Source of the DNA: Cyanobacteria bacterium CYA
Lineage (GTDB): Bacteria; Planctomycetota; Phycisphaerae; Phycisphaerales; UBA1924
Direction: 5' to 3'
DNA length: 64,000 nucleotides
NCBI GenBank assembly: GCA_008363215.1
Contig: RHKP01000014.1
Location: forward strand, 1 to 64,000
The notes beneath the pieces are model-generated. The model was not told the origin of the DNA, did not search any database, and saw nothing but the letters and a program-made list of their open reading frames with translations. The position numbers and the translations under genes were made by a program. Below, in pieces: positions 16,119 to 25,531 of this stretch (position 1 is the first letter of the stretch; each line of letters begins with the position of its first letter).

Positions 16119-19100
16119 ATGCATCGTCTGCTTACCGTTTTGTCGCTCGGGCTGAGCGCTCTTCCGGGCGTCTCGGCCCCGGGCGGGCAGTCCGAGCCTG
16201 CCTTGAACCCCGACTGGGTGTCCACTTTTCACTGGCGTTTGATCGGTCCGGCCAACATGAGCGGGCGCATCGTTGACCTGGCAGTCTACGAGCCGGATCC
16301 CAGGATCTTTTACGTGGCGACGGCCTCGGGCGGGCTGCTCAAGACCGTCAACAACGGCACGACCTTCCAGCACCAGTTTGACCGGCAGTCAACTGTGTCG
16401 ATCGGCGACGTGGCCGTGAGCGCAACCAGCCCGGACATCGTCTGGGTCGGTACGGGCGAGCACAACCCGCGCAACAGCGTGTCGTGGGGTGACGGGGTGT
16501 ACAAGTCGACCGACGGCGGCGGGACGTGGCAGCACATGGGTCTCAAGGACTCCTTCCAGATCGGCAAAGTGCTGATTCACCCGGGCAACCCCGACATCGT
16601 GCTGGTCGCAGCGCTGGGGCGCCTGTGGGGGCCGAACGAGGAGCGCGGGCTCTACCGCACGACCGACGCCGGCAAGACGTGGACGCGCACGCTGTACATT
16701 GATGACAAGACCGGCATCATCGACATGGCGTTCGATCCGGCCGATCCGAACGTGCTGCTGGCGGCCGCGTGGGAGCGCCAGCGTGACGAGTTCGACGGCA
16801 ACGATCCGGCCAAGCGTTGGGGCCCGGGCTCGGGGTTGTACCGATCCGAGGACAACGGGCAGACGTGGACGGAGGTGACCGAGGGGCTGCCGTCCGTGGA
16901 CATGGGGCGGCTGTCGATCGAGTTCTCTCGGGCCAATCCGGGGACCGTGTACCTGCTGGTGGACACGGTGCGCATCGGCGAAGGGCTGCCCAACGCCGGG
17001 TACATGGGTGTCAGTGGCAACGACGCCGACGCGGGGGCGCGCCTGACGCAGATCGTCGAGGACGGTCCTGCGGGCAAGGCGGGGCTGAAGGAGAACGACA
17101 TCGTCATCGGAATGGGCGACGAGCGGGTGGTGCGATATGACGACCTGCTGGCGGGCACGCGTGTGCGCGAGGCGGGGACGGTGGTACCGCTCGTGGTCGT
17201 GCGCGAGGGCAAGGTGTTTGAGGTCGACGTGACGCTGGGCGAGAACCCGAATCCCAACCGGCGGCCCTTCGAGCGCGACATCGGCGGGCAGCGTGAGAAC
17301 GTGCAGGACCAGCAGGGTCCGGACGGGCACGAGACGGGCGGGCTGTTCCGCTCGGACGACCACGGCAAGACCTGGCGGCGCATCAACTCGATCAACCCGC
17401 GCCCGATGTACTTCTCGAAGGTGTACGTCGACCCGAGCGACGATAACTTCATGTGGGTGCTGGGCATTCCCCTGTGCAGGAGTGAGGACAACGGACTGAC
17501 CTGGACGCGCGACGGCACGCCCGACATCGTGCATGTCGACCACCACACCATGTGGATCGATCCGCGCGACGGGAACCACCTCATCCTCGGCAACGACGGC
17601 GGGCTCTACGTCAGTTATGACCGCGGCAAGACCTTTGACCATCTCAACGACTTCGCCATCGGGCAGTTTTACCACGTGGCGGTGGACAACAGGCCGCTGT
17701 ACAACGTCTATGGCGGGCTGCAGGACAACGGGTCGTGGGGCGGTCCGAACCGCACGCGCACCCTCGAGGGATCGTACAACACCGACTGGTTCCGCATCGG
17801 CGGCGGCGACGGGTTCGTGTGCGCGGTGGATCCTGAGGATCCGGACCAGATCTACTACGAAAGCCAGGAAGGCGTCATGGGCTCGGTCAACCTGCGCACG
17901 GGTCAGCGCGGCGGCATCCGTCCGCGGGCCCCGCGCGGGGTCGAGTATCGCTTCAACTGGAAGACGCCTTTCCAGTTGTCGAGCCACAACTCGCGGATTT
18001 TCTATGCGGCCGGAAATCACGTGTTCCGCTCGCTGCACAAGGGTGAGGACATCGAGCAGATCAGCCCGGAGATCACGCGGACGCGGCGGGGCAGCGCGAC
18101 GGCGTTTTCCGAGTCGCCGATTGATCCGGATCTGCTGATGGTGGGGTCGGACGACGGCTCGCTGTGGGTGTCGCGTGACATGGGCGTCACCTGGGAAAAC
18201 ATCGTCTTCCCCTTCGACGCCGGCGCATATCCGGAAGAAGTCGAAGACACGTCGGCGTCAACGGGGGAGGCCGACAATCCGGGCGGGGAGCGCCCGGCGG
18301 GTGGGCGCGGCGGGGCCGCGGGTGGGCGACGGTTTGACATGCTCGCACGTTTTGATGCGGATGGCGACGGCACCTTGCAGTTCGCCGAAGCGCCCGAGCG
18401 TATGCGCGGGTCGATGCCGGTGTTCGACGAGGACAAGGACGGGGCATTGAGCGCGCCGGAAATCGAGAAGTGGCGCGCGTACCTGCGGGCTTCTGGCGAA
18501 CTGCCCGGGCCGCGCGGCCAACGCCCGGGTGGGGACCAGAGTGCCGGGCCGCCGGCCGAGTGGCTGCATCTCCCGACGCCCCCAACACCCCCGACTCGGC
18601 CTGAGCCGACGACAGAACCCGCTCATTCCGAGAAGCCGGAAGTGGCGACGCCGGAGCCTGCGCGGCCCGCCTTTCACCCTGATCTGGCAGGTACCTGGCA
18701 AGGCGCGATTCAGGGGCGTCGCCAGGGCGGGCCTCCGTTCACCATCCACATCACCGACGTGGATGAGAAGACGATCAACGTACAGGTTGATTCGGGCATG
18801 CTCAGCGGCTCGTCGCGCACCGGTGCGCCGGGCGAGCCGGGCGGCACGTTCCGCTTCAGCATCGAAGGCGGACAGGGACGTGTTGATTTCACGGCCAGAC
18901 TGGAGGGCGAAGCGCTCGTCGGCAGTTTTACAGCCGGCGAAGGGCGGTTCACTGCCGAGTGGCGTGCCACGCGCCAGGCCGAGGGCGCGGCCGAGCATCC
19001 GACGGGGCCCGGACTGGGCGAGTTGATTCCCGGCCCGCGGCGTGTGCAATCGATCGAGTGGTCGCGATTTGAGCGCGAGCGGGTGTACGTGGTGCTCGAC

Positions 19101-19910
19101 GGGCACTACTCGAACGATGATGAGCCGTACGTGTTCGTGTCTGAAGACGCAGGCAGGTCGTGGGCCTCGCTGCGAGGCAATCTGCCCGCCGGCACGACGC
19201 GCGTGCTGCGTGAAGACATCTCCAACGCGAATCTGCTGTACCTGGGAACGGAGTTTCACCTCTACGTCTCGCCTGATCGCGGCAAGTCGTGGACGAAGTT
19301 CAATGCTGACCTGCCGACGGTGGCGATTCACGACCTGGCCCAGCACCCGAGCAGCGGCGAGATCATCGTCGCGACACACGGGCGCAGTTTGTGGGCGTTG
19401 GACGTCACGCCGCTGCGACAGATGACCACCGAAGCGATGGCCGCGCCCGTGCAGTTGTACCGTCCCAACGACGTGATCCTGTGGAGCATCGAGCCGGAGC
19501 GTGGGCGCGGGGCCAGCCGCTGGTTTGCCGCAGAGAACCCGGCGCGGGAGGCGCAGGTCTATTACTCCCTGCAGCGGGCGACGGACGTGCAGATCGAGAT
19601 CCGCGATGTGACCGACAAGGTGGTCCGGGTGCTCGAACTGGCGGAAAACGCTGGGCAGCCCGGGTTGCATCGGGTGGCGTGGGATCTGCGGCGTGATCCG
19701 CCGGCCGGGCAGCGCAACCAGCGCTTCCGCCGCGGGGGGCTGGTCGACCCGGACACCTACCGCGTCGTGCTGACCGCGGGTGACTTGACCATGAGCGCCG
19801 TATTGCGCGTTCGCAACGACCCGGACATGGGTGAGGAAGTCTTCGATGCCGACAGTTTCACGACGCAGTTGATCGTGGAAGAAGGTGAGCCTGAAGAGCC
19901 CGGCGCCTGA
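16119..19910 (+). CDS. sortilin/VPS10-type beta-propeller protein with nested PDZ, EF-hand and beta domains
   Basis: GGGAG seven bases before the ATG at 16119 supports a 1,263-residue secreted protein with a signal peptide (MHRLLTVLSLGLSALPGVSA). The body is a BNR/sortilin propeller with repeated Asp boxes (STDGGGTWQ, TTDAGKTWTR, SEDNGQTWTE, SDDHGKTWRR, SYDRGKTF, SEDAGRSW, SPDRGKSW). Three inserts interrupt it: a PDZ domain (about 296-375), two EF-hand loops (FDADGDGTLQF and FDEDKDGALSA, about 741-788) in Gly/Pro-rich linker, and a beta-rich domain (about 848-952, HPDLAGTWQGAI). The end resembles a FlgD-like Ig segment (about 1157-1195). Related propellers are common secreted planctomycete and Bacteroidetes proteins of unclear substrate; peptidase or protein-protein interaction roles are guesses. 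Confidence 0.8.
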   Translation: MHRLLTVLSLGLSALPGVSAPGGQSEPALNPDWVSTFHWRLIGPANMSGRIVDLAVYEPDPRIFYVATASGGLLKTVNNGTTFQHQFDRQSTVSIGDVAVSATSPDIVWVGTGEHNPRNSVSWGDGVYKSTDGGGTWQHMGLKDSFQIGKVLIHPGNPDIVLVAALGRLWGPNEERGLYRTTDAGKTWTRTLYIDDKTGIIDMAFDPADPNVLLAAAWERQRDEFDGNDPAKRWGPGSGLYRSEDNGQTWTEVTEGLPSVDMGRLSIEFSRANPGTVYLLVDTVRIGEGLPNAGYMGVSGNDADAGARLTQIVEDGPAGKAGLKENDIVIGMGDERVVRYDDLLAGTRVREAGTVVPLVVVREGKVFEVDVTLGENPNPNRRPFERDIGGQRENVQDQQGPDGHETGGLFRSDDHGKTWRRINSINPRPMYFSKVYVDPSDDNFMWVLGIPLCRSEDNGLTWTRDGTPDIVHVDHHTMWIDPRDGNHLILGNDGGLYVSYDRGKTFDHLNDFAIGQFYHVAVDNRPLYNVYGGLQDNGSWGGPNRTRTLEGSYNTDWFRIGGGDGFVCAVDPEDPDQIYYESQEGVMGSVNLRTGQRGGIRPRAPRGVEYRFNWKTPFQLSSHNSRIFYAAGNHVFRSLHKGEDIEQISPEITRTRRGSATAFSESPIDPDLLMVGSDDGSLWVSRDMGVTWENIVFPFDAGAYPEEVEDTSASTGEADNPGGERPAGGRGGAAGGRRFDMLARFDADGDGTLQFAEAPERMRGSMPVFDEDKDGALSAPEIEKWRAYLRASGELPGPRGQRPGGDQSAGPPAEWLHLPTPPTPPTRPEPTTEPAHSEKPEVATPEPARPAFHPDLAGTWQGAIQGRRQGGPPFTIHITDVDEKTINVQVDSGMLSGSSRTGAPGEPGGTFRFSIEGGQGRVDFTARLEGEALVGSFTAGEGRFTAEWRATRQAEGAAEHPTGPGLGELIPGPRRVQSIEWSRFERERVYVVLDGHYSNDDEPYVFVSEDAGRSWASLRGNLPAGTTRVLREDISNANLLYLGTEFHLYVSPDRGKSWTKFNADLPTVAIHDLAQHPSSGEIIVATHGRSLWALDVTPLRQMTTEAMAAPVQLYRPNDVILWSIEPERGRGASRWFAAENPAREAQVYYSLQRATDVQIEIRDVTDKVVRVLELAENAGQPGLHRVAWDLRRDPPAGQRNQRFRRGGLVDPDTYRVVLTAGDLTMSAVLRVRNDPDMGEEVFDADSFTTQLIVEEGEPEEPGA

Positions 19911-20024
19911 GGACGCGCTGACATCCGTTCGCAAGAGGCAGGCAGTGGCAGACGCCGGTTGAAGGGCGTGCCGACTTGTGCCGTATTCGGACAGGGGCGG
20001 GATCGGCTCCTAACCTCTTCCACA

Positions 20025-21548
20025 ATGACTTTGGCGCTCTCCGAGCCATATACGACGGCCGTGTTCCTCACCGTCTTCGGGCTGCTGGTGACGTCCAGCG
20101 TGTTGCTGACGCGCGTGTCCGACCGGGCGGGAGTTCCCGTCGTGCTCGCGTTCCTGATTCTGGGAATGCTCGGCGGATCGCAGGGTCTTGGAGGTATCTC
20201 CTTCGACAACTACGAACTGGCGTTTCGGATCGGGACCATCGCGCTGGTCCTGATTCTCTTTGACGGCGGATTGAACACATCGATCGCCGCCATTCGGTCC
20301 AGCGCCTCCACTGCAGGAGTTCTGGCCACGGTCGGCGTGGGCGCTACGGCCGCGGCGCTCGCCGTCATCGGACGCCTGTTCGGGCTCTCGTGGAGCGAGG
20401 CCCTGCTGATCGGAGCGATCGTGTCTTCCACGGATGCGGCCGCAGTCTTCGCGGTGCTTCGCGGCGGAAGCCTGCGCGTCAAGCAAAAGGTCCGCTCCAC
20501 GCTCGAAGTCGAGTCGTGTATCAACGATCCGATGGCCTTCATCCTCACCGTCGTGATGGTCGAAATGGTCCAAACGGGTGTGCTGGGCTCACAATCGGAT
20601 CCGCTCTCTCCACCCCCGCCCTTCGGCTTCTGGCGACTGCTCTATGAAGTGCCGCTGCAGTTGCTGATAGGCGCCCTCGTGGGAGTCGGCGTGGGCCTGC
20701 TGACGCGCTGGGTGCTTGCATCCGCCCGCGTGGGCACGGCCGGGCTCTATCCCGTGATTACGCTGGCCAGCGCTTTGCTGGCATTCGGCGCGGCGACACT
20801 GGCGTCGGGGAGCGGGTTCCTGGCGGTCTTTGCCGCCGCCGTCTTGCTGGGCAACGGACCCCTTCCCTTCCGCTCAGGCCTGACGCGGGTGCATGACGCA
20901 ATCGCGTGGTTTTGCCAGGTCGCGATGTTCCTCATGCTTGGGCTGCTGGTCACTCCCGAGCAACTGATTCCCGCCGCCGGCATCGGGTTGGCACTCGGAC
21001 TTGCACTTGCGTGCGTCGCTCGCCCGCTGGTGGTCACACTCTGTATGCTTCCCTTCCGGTGGCCGCTCAAGGAAGTGGGCTACGTCTCGTGGGTGGGCAT
21101 CCGCGGGGCAGTGCCCATTATCCTGGCGACTTTCCCCGTCATGGCACGGGTGCCCAACGCCGAGCACATCTTTCATATCGTCTTCTTCATCGTGGTGGTT
21201 TCGGCGCTGGTGCCGGGCGCCAGCATCGTGCCGCTGACACGCCGACTCGGACTGGCCGACCCGCACCTGCCCGCGCCCGCCGCCGCCCTCGAACTGCACA
21301 GCCTGCGGCAGATGAACGGGGAGATCCAGGTCTACCACATTGAACCGACAGTCGCAGCATGCGGCGCACCGCTCTCCCAGATCCCCTTCCCGGACGGCGC
21401 GGCGGCGATCATGGTCGTCCGGGGTCCGGAAGTCATGGCGGCGCGGGGGCATACCGTGTTCCAACCCGGGGACTACGTCTACATCTTCTGTCGGCCGACT
21501 GATGAGGCCCAAATCGGACTTCTGTTCGGTGATACGGCACAGATGTAA
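20025..21548 (+). CDS. potassium/proton antiporter, CPA1 family with TrkA-C domain (CvrA/NhaP2-like)
   Basis: The 507-residue protein has about 12-13 membrane helices. Typical CPA1 features are LALVLILFDGGLN, the paired-acid region IGAIVSSTDAAAVFAVLRG, and LEVESCINDPMAFILT with the Asn-Asp pair expected for cation exchange. From about residue 425 a soluble TrkA-C-like domain follows (QVYHIEPTVAACG...MVVRGPEVMAARG...GDYVYIFCRP), as in NhaP2/CvrA potassium-proton antiporters that export K+ at the inner membrane. I prefer the ATG at 20025 over the TTG at 19959 because homology begins there; no strong ribosome site is seen for either. It stands alone downstream of the propeller gene. Confidence 0.88.
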   Translation: MTLALSEPYTTAVFLTVFGLLVTSSVLLTRVSDRAGVPVVLAFLILGMLGGSQGLGGISFDNYELAFRIGTIALVLILFDGGLNTSIAAIRSSASTAGVLATVGVGATAAALAVIGRLFGLSWSEALLIGAIVSSTDAAAVFAVLRGGSLRVKQKVRSTLEVESCINDPMAFILTVVMVEMVQTGVLGSQSDPLSPPPPFGFWRLLYEVPLQLLIGALVGVGVGLLTRWVLASARVGTAGLYPVITLASALLAFGAATLASGSGFLAVFAAAVLLGNGPLPFRSGLTRVHDAIAWFCQVAMFLMLGLLVTPEQLIPAAGIGLALGLALACVARPLVVTLCMLPFRWPLKEVGYVSWVGIRGAVPIILATFPVMARVPNAEHIFHIVFFIVVVSALVPGASIVPLTRRLGLADPHLPAPAAALELHSLRQMNGEIQVYHIEPTVAACGAPLSQIPFPDGAAAIMVVRGPEVMAARGHTVFQPGDYVYIFCRPTDEAQIGLLFGDTAQM

Positions 21549-21734
21549 GGGTGCGAAGCGCCGGTTCTGGGACAACCGGGGGCCCCGAACGGCTTCCGTC
21601 GACCACATCATCGGCATCGGGCTGATGCTCGCTCCGCGTCAGGTGTCGATCGGACGACGCAAACGTGCTGCTCCTCGCGTCGCTCTCCGGATCGGAAGCA
21701 CCGGAACGACCCAACCGCACTGCGATGATGACCT

Positions 21735-21771
21735 GGATCCGGGTTTCAAGACTCACAAAGGTCCGGTGTCC
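21735..21771 (+). repeat. CTCACAAAGGTCCGG hairpin repeat, copy A
   Basis: GGATCCGGG, a variable loop, then ACTCACAAAGGTCCGGTGTCC. Other copies are at 29724, 34722 (opposite strand) and 36093. The surrounding gap (21549-21885) otherwise holds only the terminator at 21836; no gene is evident. Confidence 0.6.
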
Positions 21772-21835
21772 AACGCGCGCAGGCGTCAAGCCGGACGGGT
21801 TTCAATATCCGGGACGTTTCCATGCACAAATGAAG

Positions 21836-21864
21836 GCGCCCGACGCGATGACCGCGCCGGGCGC
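21836..21864 (-). terminator. hairpin terminator of the sorting-tail protein gene
   Basis: On the minus strand GCGCCCGGCGCG pairs with CGCGTCGGGCGC across a five-base loop, followed by CTTCATTTG. The T run is weak, but the position, about 20 bases after the stop at 21886, fits a transcription terminator. Confidence 0.55.
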
Positions 21865-21885
21865 ACTGCTCAGTGGTGACCGAAC

Positions 21886-22554
21886 TCAGCGACGACGACG
21901 AATCACCGCAGGCACACCCAGCGCCACCAGGGCGATCGAGCCGGGAGTCGGCACGGCCTCGCCGCGGAACTCGCCTGTTCCTGAAGCCCGGAAGCCCGTG
22001 ATGAACCCGCCGTCGCTTGTCAGCGTCCCCTGATCGATCTGGGCGCTGAACGAGACCGTCAGCGGGTTGCCGACCATCAGCCCGTACGGCAGATTCTGTG
22101 CGAACGAGTCGGCGACGGCTCCGCCAAAGGTGAACTGGAGGATGCCGGCCACGTCGATGTACGTGATCGCGACCGAACTGACGTCAACGAGCAGGAACTG
22201 GGACGCCAGCGGGCTGGTGCCGATCAGCAGGTCAAAGAATCCGGCGCCGCCGGTGTTGATGATCGTCGAGGTACCCGCTGTCGAAGGAATTCCCACGAGG
22301 TTCGGAACATACACGTCCAGCGAAATGTCGCTGCTCAGTGCGCCGACCTGCAACCCGTTGAGGAAGAAGTCGGCGCTGGCCAAGCCGTCCGCGTCGGCGG
22401 GATCGGCCGACCCACCCGCAGCCGAACCTGCGTCGTAAAGCGACGAGCCGTCATACACGAGGTTCATGCCGGTGAACTCGATCACGACGTCGGCGCTGGC
22501 GATTGAGCCCGCGAGCCCTACCAACCCGACAATGCCCAGAATGCTTGTCTTCAT
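21886..22554 (-). CDS. PEP-CTERM-like sorting-tail exported protein
   Basis: GGGGAGA lies just before the ATG at 22554. The 222-residue protein has a signal peptide (MKTSILGIVGLVGLAGSIASA), a beta-rich, aromatic-poor mature region, and ends VPTPGSIALVALGVPAVIRRRR: a PTPG motif, a hydrophobic helix and a terminal Arg cluster. That tripartite end is the layout of PEP-CTERM/exosortase substrates, which are exported, processed and released or anchored at the surface. The function of the mature part is unknown. An inverted repeat (22630-22659) lies upstream in the probable promoter region. Confidence 0.8.
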   Translation of the reverse strand: MKTSILGIVGLVGLAGSIASADVVIEFTGMNLVYDGSSLYDAGSAAGGSADPADADGLASADFFLNGLQVGALSSDISLDVYVPNLVGIPSTAGTSTIINTGGAGFFDLLIGTSPLASQFLLVDVSSVAITYIDVAGILQFTFGGAVADSFAQNLPYGLMVGNPLTVSFSAQIDQGTLTSDGGFITGFRASGTGEFRGEAVPTPGSIALVALGVPAVIRRRR

Positions 22555-22629
22555 AAGTCTCTCCCCGAAATAGGCCACACGATGTGCGTGGACGCGACAG
22601 ATGTACCGCGCCACAACATCAGTGTGAAT

Positions 22630-22659
22630 CACAATTTGCGTTCGTCACACCAAATTGTG
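22630..22659. promoter_or_regulatory. CACAATTTG/CAAATTGTG inverted repeat, possible operator
   Basis: A perfect 9-base inverted repeat with a 12-base AT-poor spacer lies about 75 bases upstream of the sorting-tail protein gene and downstream of nothing on its own strand. The arms are markedly AT-rich for this GC-rich DNA, as expected for a protein-binding site. The binding factor is unknown; a stem-loop in the 5' leader is the alternative. Confidence 0.4.
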
Positions 22660-22783
22660 CAAAATCGGCCGCGCCGGCGCTCCTGATCGCCGTTTCCGGA
22701 CCCGCGCTCCCGCGGCTCAACCCCGGAAGCACGGTTCGATTCGTCTCATAACAATGGAGCCGCGGGAGGTGTTCAACGCCCGT

Positions 22784-24091
22784 TCAGCCCGGCAGGTCTT
22801 CAGCCAGCGCCCTCCCTGCGACGAAACCGCTCGACCATGCCCACTGGAAGTTGAATCCGCCGATCTGCCCGTCCACGTCCAGTAACTCGCCCACCAGCCA
22901 CAGCCGCTCGCACACCCGGCTCTGCATCGAGCCCGGGTCCACCTCTGACAGCGCCACACCCCCGGCTGTCGCCTCCGCATGCACAAACCCGCGATCGTGC
23001 GCGATGTCCACCGGCATCTCCACCAGCGCATGCGCCAGCACCCGCCGTGCCTCCCTGGTCAACCGATGCCCGGGTGAGGACGGATCAACCCCCGCGCTCT
23101 CGCACACCGCCCGCGCCAGCCGTTCCGGCAGTCGCCGGCGCAACCACGCGCCGGGCGTCCGCGCCCCCAATGCGAGCAACTCCTCGTCGGCCTGCTCAAA
23201 GTTCAACCCCGGCACCCAGGCGATCCACAGCCCCGCGCTGCGGTCCGCGTGCCGTGCCTCGGTCAGCCAGCGCGACGCATTCATGATCGCCGGGCCCGAC
23301 AATCCGAAATGTGTGCACAGCGCGTCATCCTCGAACCGCACAATCCTCTTCCCCGTTCCTGACCGCACCTCCACGCCGACGCGGGCGCTGATGCCGGCCA
23401 GTCCGGTGATCCAACGCGACTTTGCCCCAACCACCAGCGGCACCAGCGCAGGGAAAACGCGCGGCGTCATCGAGTGCCCGAGTGTGCGCGCCAGCGCATA
23501 GCCGCTTCCGTCTGAACCGCTCTTCGGCAGCGCCATCCCGCCGGTGGCCAGCACCAGCCGCCGGGCGTGCCAGCGTTCATCCGCATCGGCGCGATGCAGC
23601 ACGAAATCCCCGTCGCGGCGTGCAACGCCGGCCACCTTCCACGGATGCACGATCTCTACGCCGACCCGGTGCGCCTCGCCCAGCAGCGCGCCGAGCACCG
23701 TGCGAGCGTTGTCCGTCACCGGGAACAACTTGCCGGTTTCCTCGCGCTTGAGTTTCACTCCCAGTTCGCCGAAGAACTCGACAGTCCGCCGCACGTCAAA
23801 CTGCTGGATCACCCTGCGGATCGTGTGGCGCGACCCGCCCGCGTATTGCCGCTCATCCACGTCATGGTGCGTTACATTGCAGCGCCCGCCGCCCGAGACC
23901 AGGATTTTGGCCCCGATGGTCCGCGCTGCGTCCAGCACCACCACCCGCCCCGTGGAGTGCCGCAGGCCAGCGGCACGCTGCAAAGCCCGCCCGGCCGAGA
24001 TCGCCGTCATCAGCCCCGCCGCGCCGGCTCCAACGACCACAATGTCGCTCACACTCGGCACGCGGTGAGGGTAGCGAGCCCGGTGGGCCAT
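22784..24091 (-). CDS. BaiN/HI0933-like FAD-dependent oxidoreductase
   Basis: This cytoplasmic flavoprotein has 435 residues from the ATG at 24091. The FAD-binding Rossmann motif is SDIVVVGAGAAGLMTAI near the start, followed by the family-defining KILVSGGGRCNVTH (near 65-75) and ALPKSGSDGSGYALARTLGH. The end carries the second dinucleotide-binding piece (LWLVGELLDVDGQIGGFNFQWAWSSG). Homologues are annotated as NAD(P)/FAD-dependent oxidoreductases of uncertain substrate. A GTG a few codons downstream, right before SDIVVVG, is an alternative start. It is transcribed divergently from HAF-dockerin protein 1 across a 118-base gap. Confidence 0.88.
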   Translation of the reverse strand: MAHRARYPHRVPSVSDIVVVGAGAAGLMTAISAGRALQRAAGLRHSTGRVVVLDAARTIGAKILVSGGGRCNVTHHDVDERQYAGGSRHTIRRVIQQFDVRRTVEFFGELGVKLKREETGKLFPVTDNARTVLGALLGEAHRVGVEIVHPWKVAGVARRDGDFVLHRADADERWHARRLVLATGGMALPKSGSDGSGYALARTLGHSMTPRVFPALVPLVVGAKSRWITGLAGISARVGVEVRSGTGKRIVRFEDDALCTHFGLSGPAIMNASRWLTEARHADRSAGLWIAWVPGLNFEQADEELLALGARTPGAWLRRRLPERLARAVCESAGVDPSSPGHRLTREARRVLAHALVEMPVDIAHDRGFVHAEATAGGVALSEVDPGSMQSRVCERLWLVGELLDVDGQIGGFNFQWAWSSGFVAGRALAEDLPG

Positions 24092-24209
24092 CGGTCCCGG
24101 TTCGCTTCCAGGCGCCCGTCGCCCGCCCAATTCCTCTTTGTCCGCCCGCGGATTTTCGTACAATATCGTGTGAGTGCCGGCACGCCGGCCTGTGAAGAGG
24201 AGAGAGATC

Positions 24210-25445
24210 ATGCGTCGCGCGGTTACTGTCGTCGCGCTCTGCGCGGGAACTGCCTTTTCTCAGTCTTTTCTCCCGTTGGGCGACCTGCCGGGCGGGGCCG
24301 ACCTGAGCACCGCCACCGGCGTCAGCGCCGACGGACTCGTGGTCGTGGGCCTGAGTCGCTCGGGCTCGGGCAATGAGGCCTTCCGCTGGACCGCCGGTGA
24401 GGGCATGATCGGCCTGGGCGACTTTGCCGGCGGCGTCTTCCGCAGCGCCGCCCTGGGTATCTCAGGAGACGGCGCCACGACCGTCGGTACGGGTTACGAC
24501 GCCGGCGGCGTAACGGCTTTCCGCTGGACCAGCGCCGACGGGCTGCTCACTCTTGCTCCGTTCCCCGAGCCGGAAATCCTCGAAAGTTCGGCCGCCGGCG
24601 CCAGTGCCGACGCCGGTGTCATCGTCGGCTCGTACACCACGCCGCTCGGGCATCGCGCCTTCGGATGGACCCCCGACTTGGGCGCATTCTGGCTTGGCAA
24701 ACTCGAATCCGGCTTTGAAGCAAGCGTCGGCTTTGCCGTCAGCGCCGACGGCTCCGTCCTGGTTGGCGGCGCCGAGACCAGCACCGGCTGGCATCCGTTC
24801 CGGTGGACCAGTGATCTGGGCATGGTCTCCCTGGGAGACCTTCCCGGCGGCTCCGGTGGCGGGTACGCACGAGGCATCAGTGCCGACGCACAGTTCATCG
24901 TCGGACTCGCCAACAACGCGCAGGGCCGGGAAGAGGCATTTGTCTGGTCTGACGACGAGGGTATGGTCGGGCTCGGCGCGCTTGGAACCGGCGACAGCGG
25001 CGCCTGGGCTGTCGGCGGCCCCCTCCCCACGGTCGTGGGAACCTGCGTCGACGGCCGCGGCGCGTCCCTGCCCACTGAGGCATTCATCTGGACACCCGAT
25101 GACGGCATCCGCAGCCTGCGCCAACTCCTGATCGACTCGGGCGTCACCGGACTCGAAGCCTGGCTGCTGACCGAGGCCCGCGGCATTTCGGCCGATGGGC
25201 TGGTCGTCGTTGGCTCGGGCATCAACCCGCAGGGAAACGCAGAAGCCTGGCTTGTCCAACTCCCCGGTCCCGAGGAGTGCATTCCAGACTTCAACGGCGA
25301 TGGCAACCTCGACTTCTTTGACGTCCAGCGTTTCCTCAACCTGTTCTCCGCCGGCGACCTGGACGCTGACCTCAACGACGACGGGCAACTCAACTTCTTC
25401 GACGTCCAACGCTACCTGAACCTCTTCTCGGCCGGTTGCCCGTAA
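24210..25445 (+). CDS. HAF-repeat secreted protein with GC-type dockerin end (paralog 1)
   Basis: AAGAGGAGAG precedes the ATG at 24210. The 411 residues start with a signal peptide (MRRAVTVVALCAGTAFS) and contain about six repeats built on LGDLPGG...GVSADGLVVVG...AFRWT, the HAF extracellular repeat thought to form a beta-propeller. The last 55 residues hold two calcium-loop modules (DFNGDGNLDFFDVQRFLNLF and DLNDDGQLNFFDVQRYLNLF) and end SAGCP. Such a dockerin-like pair closing in Gly-Cys is typical of Phycisphaerales exported proteins and probably mediates surface attachment. Ligand unknown. A close paralog lies at 43126. Confidence 0.85.
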   Translation: MRRAVTVVALCAGTAFSQSFLPLGDLPGGADLSTATGVSADGLVVVGLSRSGSGNEAFRWTAGEGMIGLGDFAGGVFRSAALGISGDGATTVGTGYDAGGVTAFRWTSADGLLTLAPFPEPEILESSAAGASADAGVIVGSYTTPLGHRAFGWTPDLGAFWLGKLESGFEASVGFAVSADGSVLVGGAETSTGWHPFRWTSDLGMVSLGDLPGGSGGGYARGISADAQFIVGLANNAQGREEAFVWSDDEGMVGLGALGTGDSGAWAVGGPLPTVVGTCVDGRGASLPTEAFIWTPDDGIRSLRQLLIDSGVTGLEAWLLTEARGISADGLVVVGSGINPQGNAEAWLVQLPGPEECIPDFNGDGNLDFFDVQRFLNLFSAGDLDADLNDDGQLNFFDVQRYLNLFSAGCP

Positions 25446-25531
25446 GGAGCAAAGCGGGCCGGGCGGGTTCGGCGCCTCGGGCGTGCAGACTTGGGCGTTG
25501 ACTTGACCGGCCCGCTCGTATTCGATGCCGA

